Assembly: GCA_932521025.1 (NCBI GenBank)
Contig: OW051469.1
Span: forward strand, 7,452,398 to 7,516,397
Length of the DNA stretch: 64,000 nt
Direction: 5' to 3'
From: Oscheius onirici
Lineage: Eukaryota > Nematoda > Chromadorea > Rhabditida > Rhabditidae
Shown here: positions 25,701 to 37,855 of the stretch, in pieces
How positions within the stretch are numbered: the first letter of the stretch is position 1
How the letters are laid out: every line of letters starts with the position of its first letter
Notes under the pieces: generated by a model
What the model was told of the DNA's origin: nothing
Seen by the model: only the letters and a program-made list of their open reading frames with translations
The model's database searches: none
Position numbers and translations under genes: made by a program

Positions 25701-27046
25701 AGTGTCGAAAAACAGTCTGTCTAATCCACTACAATTCCAGTTCTGTAAAACCATAGTCTCTTTTCCAGAAATACGCAATTACGCACGGGTCTTTTCTGAT
25801 AGAATAGTCTATTTCCCGACTTTTTGAAGTTCTATGAAGATATAGTCATTGTCTCTACTACGACTTCGCAGAACATCAGAATAAAGGAAAACCACATTTT
25901 TTCGACATACTCACTTTCTTTCGTAAATGCGTATTTGAGGGCAGCCAATTCGAACGATTTGTCATCAAACAATTTTTAACGATCTTACGGTCAATTCAAT
26001 CCAGACTATTGACTGATAATAGTTCAAAATCAGCGCGCCCCGAGATCAGATGTTCGGATACATCCCTATACCCTGCAACATATGGTACTAGAACTGTTTT
26101 TCATCGGTACATTCTAGAAATGTACTGTCTGAAACACCACTTTTTGGCCCCTTCTCCCAGCCAAATAAAAGGTCAAAAACATTGGTGCCGATGTTTACAT
26201 GGAAGAGAGCAGTGTGTTGTTTTCCGCACTTTTGATATTAGTAAGTCTGAAAGCAAACAATTTATTTGTCTGTGAGGGCTGATGAATGTCTACAGCTAAC
26301 TGTACTTTCTGACTGGCCGACAATCTCTATAATTGGATGAAAAGAACACTCCCGATAGACACATTGTGTTAGTCGTAGTAACCTGTTACCGCCGTCATTC
26401 CAAATTCAAAACACTGTCACTTCCGAATACAATTTACAGCAGAGGGAGTTGGAGCAATGCGCCGATTCTGAATCAAGTCGCGACGAACTGACGTGAATGA
26501 CGCCCGTAATTACCAAGTTCTATTCCTGATATTGGGAGAGAAAAGAATGAAGGGCGATCTTTAAAGGGAAGAAAATGGAGACGGCAGTCAGAAACTATAT
26601 CAATCACAGCGTATCATATACGAACGAAGAAATGCCAAAACTGATTCGGAACATGAAGATTGGAATTGAGTTATACTTGTCCATGGAGCAGTCTATAACT
26701 CTGATCGGAATATCTGCTTCGGATCTCCTTATCTCGAAGGAACTCTTCCTGGATCTTTAGTTTGTGCTGTTCCCCCACTCGTCCCCACGTGACTCTTTCG
26801 ATTGACAGAGTGTTCGCGATCGAGAAAAGCATCAATTCCCGAAAACCAAAACATGGTCTCTTCGTGTTATTCTCAGTCTGGCAAAGATCAAAACAGTACA
26901 TGGAAGATGAAAATAATATTCATTTACACGCGTAGGACAAAAGCCATTTTACTACCAGTAGCGAAGATAAAAACTTTGGCGATACCCGCAAATCTTGTAG
27001 CCGTTTTCTTCTTGTGCATATTTACATGAGAATGAGATTATGAAGC
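22719..27046. other. 4.3-kb region without a recognised gene
   Basis: Read on both strands. Open frames up to about 129 codons (for example 25248-25637 plus and 25324-24956 minus) overlap each other on opposite strands and show no domain, signal peptide or consistent splice pattern. No RNA gene was recognised. Confidence 0.45.
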
Positions 27047-27687
27047 TTAGCGATCGACGAGGGTCTGACACGAGGCTGAGAGGTCGTCTTGCTCATCATC
27101 ATCCGTGGCGTCAAAAGACTCCCATTTCTTGGCTATCGAGAGGATTTTGAAGGTGCTCTGACTGCTGCTTAAAGGTTCCGTGGCTGCCTTCTCTTTTTTG
27201 AGCGAAAGACGACGTGGGGCTGGCTCCGAGGCCGTTCGGGGAGATGGACCTGAAAAAAAAAGCCTTTTAGAGAGCGGAACGAAATTAAGGGGCCAAATGA
27301 GTCTCTGTGTCCGGAAAGGGTCTAATGAAAGAAATGCTATACGAACCTTCTTCCAGCTGAATCCTTTTCGAGCTTCTCAAAACACTGCGTCTCATGGCTC
27401 CATAACCGTTCTGTGTGGCACAGCTGTTGGGAAAATCTTTGGAAGTGCTGACAGTCGTCTTGGGATCTTTATTATGGTTCTCATCAATCTCTTCCGTCGA
27501 ACTTGAACGGTTCTTCGAGGGCCAGACAAACCATTTTGGGCTGGAGTTGACTTCTATAACCTGCAATCAGCTGATATGAGCGGAAACGGGGGTCAGATCT
27601 CACCTGGAACCGAAAATCCCTCTTCGGACGGTTCTGATTAAACTCATAGACGTTAGTGGGATTGTTGTTGATACAGACTTCCATCAT
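27047..27687 (-). CDS. Unrecognised protein, about 166 aa
   Basis: Three exons in continuous phase: 27687-27604, 27560-27347 and 27249-27047, with introns of 43 and 97 bp. The second acceptor is a long TTTTTTTTCAG. The protein begins MMEVCINNNPTNVYEFNQNR. Its middle is polar, Ser/Lys-rich and charged (WPSKNRSSSTEEIDENH). It ends with an acidic Ser-rich tail (WESFDATDDDEQDDLSASCQ). Several R-x-x-S sites (RRSVLRSSKR, RRLSLKK) could be phosphorylated. No signal peptide or membrane segment is seen in this part. Upstream exons are possible: an acceptor lies just before the ATG (TTCTTGCAG) and another open frame sits 5' of it. I do not recognise the family. Confidence 0.6.
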
Positions 27688-30600
27688 TGTGTCTTCTGCA
27701 AGAATGTGGTTTGACTCTGAGAAGAGAGGGAGAGAGAATGAGCAAAGAGAGAGTTGAGCAAATAGGCGGCGAACATCAAGTATGATTGCTGCTTAATTGT
27801 TGCGTTCGAAGATAAAGCCAGATAAAACAAAGTCATGGTAATGACAGAGATAAGGGCCAAAAAGAACTTTCGTGAGTCGGGGCTGGGGGCCTGACCCCGA
27901 AGTGCGATGGTCAGGAGGCGGGGCCCCGGGGTAGACCGAGAGGGAGGCGGAGTCTTCCATGTGATAGACACAAACAATACGGAAGAGAGATAGAAGAACA
28001 GTAAGCCAAAAAACGGTGTTACCACTCAGAGGCCCATGGACATGTCTCTGGCAGAAAGACAGAGAGAGATAACCCTACGGCGCCAGCTGCTACGTCACAA
28101 CCTCTGTGTTCTTGAGGGGGGATTAAGAAGCCCGTTTTTATAAGAAATGGAGATAGTTTCCTTTTTTTCTAATCCCGAATGAATCGAAGCAATCTTACAA
28201 TCAAATTTGACTCATTGAAGAAAGTGTTAAGGAAATTTGAAAGGGGACCTATTACAGTGGCTCTTCTTCAACAAGCGTTGTTTTAATTCTAAAGTGTTTA
28301 AATCCTTCTTTTAAAACAGACTTAAGCATGTTTTTGCGCTATAGTTTGAAGGTAAAATAGTTGAATTCTTTAGAGGACAGTATCCTGAGGTCTCGTAGCC
28401 TGGTACTCTCCTTGCAAGCCAAAAAACCTTCGGTTAACTACGGTAGCCCCGATTTCAATTCCTATCTACTTTTCGCTACGACGACTCTAAATAGAAACAC
28501 TGCCCTTTTAGCTCCGAAAGAGAGGGAGGAAATTGACTGCCAACAAACAACATCTGGTTAAGGAAACGTATAGTTGCTATCCCCAAAATCTGGTGGGTGA
28601 GAGTCTGTTTGGATTAATTGTCAGACGTCATAAGGGATACCCATTACACCACCCCTGACCTCCCAACAATTATAAACAACTCTTTGGTCGCGTTGTTCTC
28701 TATCAGAAAACTGGATTAGAAAAATTTCACGGGCGGGGGTAGTTGTGAGTAAGGGATGCCGCAAATTCCAGGCGTTCTTATCGGACACAGACAAAAATTA
28801 ATCCTACCCTTTGATTTATTTACTGAAACTGTCTCTCTTACAACGAAAGGGGCAAGTTTCTGAACGGAGTGAGTGGGTGATGAAAATGCAGAACGAGTAA
28901 TAGCAGGGGAGAAATAAATAGACAACAGGTGACCGGGTACCAACAACAGACAACTCCCTAAAAAGATCTGAGATCAGTTTTTTTGACAAAGACGTCGACA
29001 AAGAGTGGGAAAGACCTTTTTTAAAGAAAACACCGGAAGGAGTGATAGTCCTTCCGGTCTACCAAGCTGTTCTGATAAGCTGGTTTTTAAAAATAGAAAC
29101 CCATTGAGTAAGAGAGAGAGTGGCGCCAAGAGAAAATCTTCTTCCCATTACGGGCCGGTCCATGTCCGGACAACGGCGGCTCCTTATCCCAAAAGATTGA
29201 ACAAATAGAGCAAAATGACTCGAGCGCGCGAGAAAGGAAGCGGACATCGAGACTCTTCCTGTCTCTCTTGAACCTTTTCGATCCCTATGTCAGACAGTTC
29301 TTGTGTCCTCTAAGGGAACAGTGAACGTCTATGACAAAGTAGTATTAGTAAATGTCTCTGGGTAAGAGTAAACTTCTAAAGAAGAAAGCGGATCTAAGTA
29401 ATCTTATGCCCACGAGCTTGTTCTAGAAGAATACTGGAATGGCTAGTCTGCAGCGTATCTGCTAGTAAAGCTAGCACTGCCCAGTGAAAACATGATGACT
29501 CCTCGGAGTGAAATTCTGTTGATGAGAATAGGTTGCCCCACAGGATAGATAACTGCAGAAATGAATTAGTCATCAACACTACGAAAATACAGTAGCTCGT
29601 ATTCTCAAAGAGCTGGCATTTAACCTCTTTGTTTTCGAATTTATCTTGTTTTGATCAGGATGAAGCCGACTAAGTCTGGTGATCAAATATGGTCTTTATA
29701 GACCAAAAGATGTTTCCACGAATCCCACAGAAAATGTTGAGCTAAAGGTTCAGACTTCGATTCCACAACAGAGAGCCAACCTCTTCACATGCTCTATAAC
29801 AAAAGATTCTTTCCTTGGCACGTGTCGCTTAGCAAGAGAGACTCGACCTCTCCCACGTAATCCGCGCAACAATTCGACTCCGACAGTCTGCGGTCGACTG
29901 CACCCAGGCCTGTACCCACGAAGCACTCAGGACACTGTGTTTATCAGTAGTCGGAAAGAACCTTCTCGTGTTACTACATTCGGTGGTGGTGTGAGAGATC
30001 TCTGTGGACGGGAGAATGAGGAAGAGACGACTAACTAGGGTAATTTCGGTGCTTCTTCGAATGGGAAATAGGGGACGAGGAAATGTCCTCCTAGCCTCGA
30101 GAAGAATGTCTGAGCTCATGAGATTTGTAGGAAATTTAAGCCGAGATGAAAACAGGGATGATCCGCTTTCAGAGATCGCCAGCCTAGCCAATTATTTAGA
30201 GGGAATGTCGCTCTAATCAAGGATAGCCATTGGACAATTTTTTGATTCCGGCGTTTCTCCGACAGCTCTTCTGCACACCGAGTTCAACGACTAACGATAA
30301 AAAGAGTAATTTCGGACGACCCGTTTGTCCGAAGTAAACAGGACCGTCGACCGTCTTCTGTCTGCCACACGTGGCCTTCCCGTGTCTGGCGTGTCCAATC
30401 TCCTTTCCCATTCAACATGAGACTACCTCTCTACACAACAGCAGAGACTATTCAACAAGTTATGTGAAGGATCAATAAGAGAGGAAAAGAGGACTCGAGT
30501 TGAAGATATCTTCATGTTCCGATGACAATCTGGTTAAACAGTTTTGAATCTCTTGCCCACAAAGCCGGGGCTATCTTTCCGAAACCTCATGTCACTTTCG

Positions 30601-33600
30601 CCCACTGTAAGATTAGAAGATGACAGTTTTTCACTTTTCTTCTGTCTTTTGACTGTTGTCGAATTGGAAACAGTTCTCTAGACATGATTTCTCAGTTTTA
30701 AAATGGTAATGGGAAAAATGAGTCGTCATCAGAGAGAATTGTCTAGACCACCAACGGTAATTATTCTCTCGCGCCTCAAAATATAAAGAGTGAAAAGTGT
30801 TGAGTGTGGAAAAATTCAGGGGAAAACTGATTATAACATTGCACTCGGTTCACACGAATACCAGTCACTGAAGGCACGAGCATTGTCCTTACAAAAATCT
30901 TATAGAAACGGGAAATACAGAGAAATGAAGGCAGACTCCCTACGTACACAGCTCTCACACCCACAAAAATATTAAAGTGAAACTTTCGCAGACATGACAG
31001 TTCTTTGATAAGTCTGTCTGGGGCAAAAAAAACGGAAAGTGACTACAAAATGGACAAGACCAAGGTGCCAAGATAACGGGAGCCTTTGCAGAGCAAAAGG
31101 GAGTGTCTCCCCACGTTTTACGATGACAAGAAAAATTGCACCATCCTTATTTCAAGGGGACCTTTGCGTGGGTAATTGGCACACGGGGTCCTTCCCGTCC
31201 ATTAATTCGGCAGGGGCTTCAACCTCCCCCACGCTTCTGGAATTTATTCAGCCGAATAAGCAAATAGGTGATATCAAAGAGGGTAAAAATAGCTGTTGCT
31301 TTTTGGAAAAGACCCATTCCGAGGAGAGAGACGTTCGAAAATGATGGATGCCTTTGATACGGGCCCAGGGTACACAACTCTCGGTGACAGTTGCTTTCTG
31401 CTCAACTGTGAATCATTGGGGATTTTTCCTGTGAAAAGTGTGAGTCAATTGAATGCAACGAAAAGTGAGTAAGGGTTCTGGTAAAAAGAAGGAACCTGGA
31501 AGTATAAGTCACGAGAGAACGCCTTAGAATTTCTGAGGATTGCTCTCAAGGAAGTCAGGCGGAATTCGAGATGGCGGGAAAGGTCTCAAAAGCTCTGACT
31601 TATGGGAAGCCTAATGTTGTGGCGGGATCAGGAGGAAAAAGGAATCTTCGAAAGAGGGTTTGTGGTGGAACTGAAACCAGTTTTTATCCTGAATTTGGGC
31701 TGCAGTCAATCAAAAGTCACAAGTCAAAAGAAACTCAATGACAAGTCAAAAGAAACTCCCACTGATTTTGGTGCCAGCTAGACCACAAGTTCAATTCAAA
31801 ACCCAAGCAATCAAGAGATTTCTGAACTCTTGTCTGAATTTGTTGAGCCTTTCTTGCCCGAACAACGCGTGAGTTCTGCAGCTGACCCACAGTTAAAAGA
31901 CAATTAATTGACTGCTGCCGACAAGCTCAACAAACACCTGAGAAATGAGGAAGTTATTCTGAACATCGATCAGGGTATTTTTAGCTGAGTACTGTTTCTC
32001 TGTCTCCCCCAGTTATTTGCTTCCCAAAAGAAACTGCCACATATACAGTTTAGCTTCCCTGTCGTAAGCAAAGGGAGTGACCACAATCTTAAACGACTGA
32101 CCATCTGTCAACCAGTCCTTCTTTGTCGTCCCGCTCCCGCTTTAAACTGGGCAAGAGAGAAGAGAGAAATTTATGGTCTAAAAGTGGCGTCATTCTGTCA
32201 GTATACCTGGAGAGTCCAGAGACTGAATCTCCCGTCACTACCGTCTTCCCATAAAACGGACCGAAATGTTCTCTCTCGTCCTTGACTTTTGCAAAGGGAG
32301 TGCGTGAATTAGCTGAAGAGGGGCCTGGGAGCCCATTAGGACAGAAGGGATTTCCCGCGTAAGCCATGACGAAAAGAGGAAGTGGGTGGAATTAAGAGGG
32401 TTTAAATGTCGAAAGGTGATATCATCTCAATCGTGTGTTCCATAGGACAGGAAGTCTGAGCTTGGGAAACTCTCACAGAATCTGTAAATATTCCAAAGAA
32501 CTCATTCTATCCTGAAAACAATTTCGACCTTCGAAGCACTTCTGCTTCCGAACCAATTGCCTTCTCGAAAAGATCATTGGTCCGGAAAGGGATTCCTTTG
32601 GCTCTCTTCTTTGCAGACGTATGTGGGGTGTGGGTGGGAGAAAGACATTAACTAAGGGACACATAATAGACAGGGAAAGTCTAAACAAAATGAAGCAATG
32701 TGGAGTCTTAGGGGAGCCGAAAACCTACTGAAAAGTGGGCATAAATCGCGTTTAGAAAAATAAATAGTGTAGTGTCAGAAACCAATTTGCAAATCAGCAA
32801 AAAAGAATGTGAAATCGTGAGACAACACCCAATATCAAAGTGATTGCTAATGCCGCTTATCCAGACTGATCTTTCTTCACTGAAGCGCAATGGTTTCCCC
32901 AGTTCCGCAGTTGTCGAGACTACGGAGACATGTCATATTGTTAGTCGTTTTTTTTCTGTTTCCAAAGTACAACTACCACGAAACGCTTAATGATCAAAAG
33001 CTATCAAAAGCTGGTTGTATAACAGCAGTCGTGACAAAGTAAGGACGACTTTTTTTTTTTGAAAGAGACGAGTTGCATTTTCCTTCTTTTACTGCTGATA
33101 TTGGGAGAGATCTGACGAGAGCAGTGAAGGATTGAGATTTTTCGTTTGTATAGGAACGAATCTCATGATAGACGTAAGCATAATGGACAGTACGCAAAAA
33201 TATAAGCAGAACTCTCAGAATCTATCGATTCCCCAAAAATCGGTTAGAGGCATTGGTCTAACTGTGAGCGGTTTCTAGAGAAGGTTGGACGACTTCTAAT
33301 CATTTTGTTGTGAAATTTCTCAAGTAGAATACTTCTGGACATAGACAGGTCTGGAAATCTCTCGCTCTGGCTGAGCTGCTGCCTCGAGAGCCCCGGAGAT
33401 TCTTGAAAGCATGCTAGTAGAGTTCCTAAAGAGCTGCAAAAACACATTCCCTCTCTCCTATCATCTTACGTCCAAAAACTGTTCGTTCTCTCGTCATTGA
33501 CTAAGCCTCTATTTCATCTTATCGTTACTGAGTCGCGACATTTTCCATCTGACCTTTGGAGCAACCAATTTGGTTCTTTGTCCTGCCAGTTCTAGGTAAT

Positions 33601-35368
33601 TGCTTCGTTTTTGGAGGGCTCTCCCCAAGGGCCGACACACGCACCTTCTACGTAAATCTCTCCTCAATAATGAAGCCTCCAGCGCAATTATTTTGCAGAG
33701 AAAACAAAAGTCTGTGACGACAGAGATAAAATTTTGTTGAAGAATGGTCGCGTTACGTCGGCAGTTTTTTCAAAGGTTGCAGAGATAAAATGTGAAAACG
33801 TGGGAGACTTTTCACGGAAAATTGATAAGGAAAGCTCTCGGAAGACTGTCGAGGACAACGAACGTAGGTCTGAGAATACTTTTGGGGTTGAATCATTTCC
33901 CGAAATATGTCTATGTTTTCCTTTCAACAATGTGAGAAATCGTATACTGAACGCAAACAGACTTGGAATGATGTTTGCAGGAAAACTTGTCTACCGGAAA
34001 CTTGCTGTATGAGCATCTTTTCCACTGACATGAGACAACGGAGTTTAACACTCACATTGTCAAAAGAGAACATATAAAACGTGTTACATTTGGGCGATAT
34101 TTACACGACAAATCGACAAAAATTCAGGAACAAATTACTAACAGCAAAGGATTGAAAAAGTAGGAGAAGACTCACGTTTCAGCGAGATCTGGGTAACAAA
34201 TTTGTGAGATATTAAGATCATGTGAGTTACAGAATTTCTGATAAGATTCGCTGCTTGAACTAGTCTTTTAGGGCGAAACTCCGGCTAACCATAAGTGCCA
34301 TGGCGCGTACGATTATAAAAGTTTGGAAGAAGATGCGTCATTGACACGGTTTAATTGAAAGCTGAATCCACAAGAGCAAATTTTAAAGAACCAAAGAGTA
34401 AGTTAGCCAGCTGAACTTCCTAGCTGTCTGTGGCCATATTTAGGAGGAAAATGTAAAGAGGTTTGATCCAGAATGACTCCTTCCTCAGCCTGATCACGTG
34501 AAAGATGAGACAGAGATATCAGTTCGATCCGTTTCTGCATCAGACTGTACCATCAATCATCTGGTCACAGTTCGTCCCACTACGAGTTCAATCGACTAGC
34601 AGACCAGTTGGGAATCTTCTCTCCGCAAAAGAGAACTTTTGAGCTATGATTTCTGCGCGGTACGGGTGCACCGCGATTTTTATGGCTCGTCGAAACTCGA
34701 AAGACGATTTGGGGAATTTGGCTAAAAATAGAGTAAATCTGAAATAAGATTCATTTTGTGTAATAAAATTGGCCAAAATCAACAGCTCTAAACAAAACTA
34801 AGGAAACGTAGCAGTTGTGGAGACGAGATTGATACCCGGCTATGTGGCTATACTCCGGCGACGCTCTTCTAGCATCGAAGTCCTTGAGCAACACCCATAA
34901 AGACGCCGAAAGAGCCGCCGGATTGGGCCACAATTTTGCCGGTCTGAAAAACAGGGAGGTTGAAAGGAATCTGGTGTTTTCTACAAAGCTGTTTCAAAGG
35001 TTTGTTTTTCCAAACTTTGTAAGTTGCTGTTCAATTTGTTTAGTTCAAAAGTTCTGGAAACTTGTTCGGCAACTTTTTGTTAGGAACCATAAGTCGAAGC
35101 GTCGACCGAAATATTTGCCTGTTTGAACAAAACAAAGTCATACTTCGTGGTTTTTATCAACCTCTGGCTGTTTCTTTCGCATTTTCTTTATTTGGGGCTT
35201 ATTTCGCTGTACTTTCTTTCAATTTGTTCGCTGCAAATGCTTGAAACTTTGAGGAAACGCTAGGGACGAAAAGTGGCCTAAATATTATTATTTCAACAGT
35301 TGCTTATACTGCTTGTTCTTAGCGGCATGTATTTGTCAGAAACTTTTGTTGGTTGTGTTTCAAGCGGT
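27688..35368. other. 7.7-kb gene-poor region
   Basis: No convincing gene was found on either strand. A 113-codon minus frame at 28025-27684 encodes two hydrophobic stretches and runs directly into the start of the 27.0-27.7 kb gene; it may be 5' leader or an upstream exon. Frames at 29679-30216 (plus) and 30191-29829 (minus) overlap on opposite strands. A minus frame at 32367-32089 begins MAYAGNPFCPNGLPGPSSAN and could be a small exon, but has no partner. All are left uncalled. Confidence 0.4.
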
Positions 35369-35630
35369 TCAATATTGCTGAAATGAAAAGAAGAAAATAA
35401 GACAAGAAATAACCTGAATCAAAAGTTCCTTTCCTCGAAGTCCCATCCGAAGAGCACTGAATCCCCCTAGTAAGACGCCTGTTGCTCCTCCGATCATGCA
35501 TCCCATCATTACTCCCATGCGAATCTGAAAATGGCTCAACTTGTGGAAAATACGTGAGAAATCGGACCTTTTGAAAGCACGTCGGCTGTCCTCCGCCTGG
35601 AACTCCAACATGTCCTCCAACTGGCGGCAT
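35369..35630 (-). CDS. ROMO1-like mitochondrial inner-membrane protein (60 or 72 aa)
   Basis: Exons 35630-35568 (MPPVGGHVGVPGGGQPTCFQ, then K) and 35524-35414 (IRMGVMMGCMIGGATGVLLG, then the FSALRMGLRGKELL region). This reproduces the ROMO1 pattern: a short Gly/Pro start, QP-x-CF, then a Gly-rich transmembrane helix and a GLRGKEL loop. ROMO1 acts in the mitochondrial inner membrane in redox signalling and protein import. The 3' part is odd. If the 36-nt GT..AG stretch at 35413-35378 is spliced, the protein ends two residues later (60 aa) and lacks the second half known in animals. If it is kept, the frame stays open and adds VISCLIFFFSF, a second hydrophobic segment (72 aa). The gene symbol romo-1 would be by homology only. 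Confidence 0.75.
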
Positions 35631-36369
35631 TTTCTGTTACTGAAAACTGTATTTTAGTTGATGCCAAAGAGAGAAACAACAAAGAGAGAAACAACAAAGA
35701 GAGAAAAATTGCATAATGCTCGAGTAGAAAGCAACGGTATACGCAAAAGTACGTGAGACGGGCTGTATAGAAGAGGAAAACAAATGTTCGAAGTAAGCAG
35801 AGCCATTGATTTTTTTTTATAAAAACGGCTTATTGGGAAGGATAGTTGAAAAAGGTTGAATAAGCATTCATAGAGAAAAAGATGTGAAATTTTTGCATTC
35901 TGCTTATCAGACAACTCAAACGGCACGTTCTTAGTGGTATTTGCAGTCGAAATGGGAAAATTGAGGAGAAGGAAGGAGAAAATCTGTTGCATTGGGGGGG
36001 GGGGGGAATAAAACGTGACGACGCCCTTTGAATCGCTGCCAAATTTTACCGTAGTTTCTTGCTCTAAACCAGATAAAACGCGGGTATTTGATTTTTTCTG
36101 TTTTTCTCGTTTTCGAGCCTCTCTTTCAGCGTTGTGTGTTCTTTTTTTTCGTGTGTTTTCTTCATTTTTTTCAGTAAAAACATTAGGCAAAGGGTGTGGA
36201 CAATTGCTGGTTCTATTTTCGGCTACGGTAGGCAAGCGCGCGAAATCGAGCCGTGTTCAAATGGCCGAGGATGTTATGAAAGACCATTCATCCGTATTCG
36301 GTCGAAAAATGTCTCTTTTCTCTAATTTCTTCGATTTCTGACTCTCCAAGTATTTTTTCAGACAAGAAG
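35631..36369. promoter_or_regulatory. Divergent intergenic region between the ROMO1-like gene and RPA2
   Basis: About 740 bp between divergent starts. It holds three tandem copies of a 15-bp unit (35665-35709) and a run of 13 G (35994-36006). A TTTTTTCAG acceptor at 36353-36361 precedes the RPA2 start and could be a trans-splice or leader-exon site. A 193-codon minus frame across this region is broken up by these repeats and is judged spurious. Confidence 0.5.
35665..35709 (+). repeat. Three tandem copies of a 15-bp unit
   Basis: CAAAGAGAGAAACAA repeats at 35665, 35680 and 35695, the last copy diverging near its end. It lies just upstream of the ROMO1-like gene. Confidence 0.85.
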
Positions 36370-37666
36370 ATGGCCTGGAACGAGTCCTTCTCCCACGATG
36401 GCGGCTGGGGTGCTGGAGAGGCTTCCTTCGCCACTTCTGGTTAGTTTCCCCACTGTCTGTTGACATAAATTGTTGAGTCTAGGACCCAAGAAAGATTCGG
36501 CTTCTTCTCGCACAGCCGACAAACTCAACGTGCCGGTGACGATCAGCGATCTCGTTGACGGAGCCAATCCCGATGAGAAGTACATCCTGGGAGAATATGC
36601 TTTCGGAAATGTTAGTTTCTCTACATTTTTATACGCTTTCTTACAAAATTATCATATTTTTGCCCAACTTCTGCTTTCAGGTTCTCACGATCGGCATTGT
36701 GAGATCTTTCCAAGAAACGGACGCGACATTCTCGTACATCGTCTACGATCCGGCCAACGAGTCAAAGGAATACAGTGCCATACACTTTTTCGGCGTCGAG
36801 GGAAAAGAAAACAGCACGCCGTTCGTCGAAGGAACTCGGGTCATGGTTACTGGAAAGTTGAGACATCTCAACGACGATTTTGGTTAGTTTTTTTTACTTT
36901 TTCAAAAATACAAAATGGCAACAATACAACATGACAGTCTACCCAACTCAGTGCTTCTGCAAGGCTTGTGGCTGTCTAACCATCCTGTCTGTAGCTATCA
37001 GTCACAACGGCTCTGTTGTCTAACTGTCTTGTATATGCCTACTGCAACATTGATGTCTAACTGTCTTGCCACTTTACATGTTTCAAATAAATTTCCAGGA
37101 ATTATGGCTTTTGATATCCGAGAAGTCTCTGACGAGGGAGAATACAAGGCATTCACGCTAGAGGCCAAAATTTCGAAGATTTACTTCACGAAGAACGTCT
37201 TCAATCTTCTTCAAAATAAACAGGCCGACTGCCTGACCGGTACCTGTGCCGGAGCCCCAGCTCCTAAAGACGGCGCTACTTCGGCTTCCTACAATCAGCA
37301 AGGCGTTAGTTTTTGCCATTTTCCAGCTAAAGTTCTTCGTTTAGAGTAACTTTGTCAGCCAGCAGCAGCGAATCTACAACAATGCGCCAGCTCCGGCCCA
37401 GACGTCGAGTCACAGCGGAATCGCCGGCCAACGTGGCAAGATTCTTGAAGTTCTCGAGACTGGTCGGGAAAGCTACGGCGAAAACGGCATGAGCATTGAC
37501 GAGATCAAGCAGGTTCGTTCTATTTTGTGTTACCTATGGAAATTCTAATTTCCAGAGAATTGGAGCCATGAACATCGGCCAGCTGCGTGGAGATCTTGAC
37601 TTTCTCGTCAGCGAGGGCCACATCTACGCCACAATCAACGACGACAACTTTGCACTCATCGGTTAA
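36370..37666 (+). CDS. rpa-2: Replication protein A 32-kDa subunit, about 294 aa
   Basis: Second subunit of the nuclear single-stranded-DNA binding complex RPA, needed in replication and repair. Exons: 36370-36439, 36483-36610, 36681-36882, 37099-37304, 37345-37512 and 37556-37666, all in phase. The N-terminus is short and Ser/Gly-rich (MAWNESFSHDGGWGAGEASF), as in RPA2, where it is phosphorylated. The OB fold follows (VLTIGIVRSFQETDATFSYI, VYDPANES). A linker (AGAPAPKDGATSASYNQQG) leads to a C-terminal winged helix (GMSIDEIKQ, RIGAMNIGQLRGDLDFLVSE, GHIYATINDDNFALIG). The length is slightly above the usual 270-280 aa. The start follows a strong acceptor, so a leader exon or spliced leader is likely. 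An ATTAAA lies at 37706. Confidence 0.92.
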
Positions 37667-37705
37667 ACCCTCCCCGATCCTCATTGTAAATTTCACAATT
37701 TCGCG

Positions 37706-37711
37706 ATTAAA
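37706..37711 (+). terminator. Probable polyadenylation signal of RPA2
   Basis: ATTAAA 40 bp after the stop and 145 bp before the next start on the same strand. Confidence 0.5.
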
Positions 37712-37855
37712 TACATCTTTTCTGGATCTATATTCGCATGAAAAAGAACAATAAGTCCATTTTGTATCCTTCGCGCCAGGAAGGCGACTAATCCGGCTCA
37801 TCGTCCCGCCCCGAGTGTCAGGATCTCGTTCCACCTTTTGGCCACACGGTCACCT

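Noticed and set aside
29679-30216. Overlapping plus and minus open frames around 30 kb
   Set aside because: A 48-bp GT..AG intron is possible on plus, but no phase joins both sides without a stop, and there is no motif.
32089-32367. Collagen-like start on the minus strand
   Set aside because: One short Gly-Leu-Pro-Gly-Pro string only, with no Gly-X-Y repeat, signal peptide or partner exon.
35654-36235. 193-codon minus frame upstream of the ROMO1-like gene
   Set aside because: Runs through a poly-G tract and a 15-bp tandem repeat; the translation is an artefact of those repeats.
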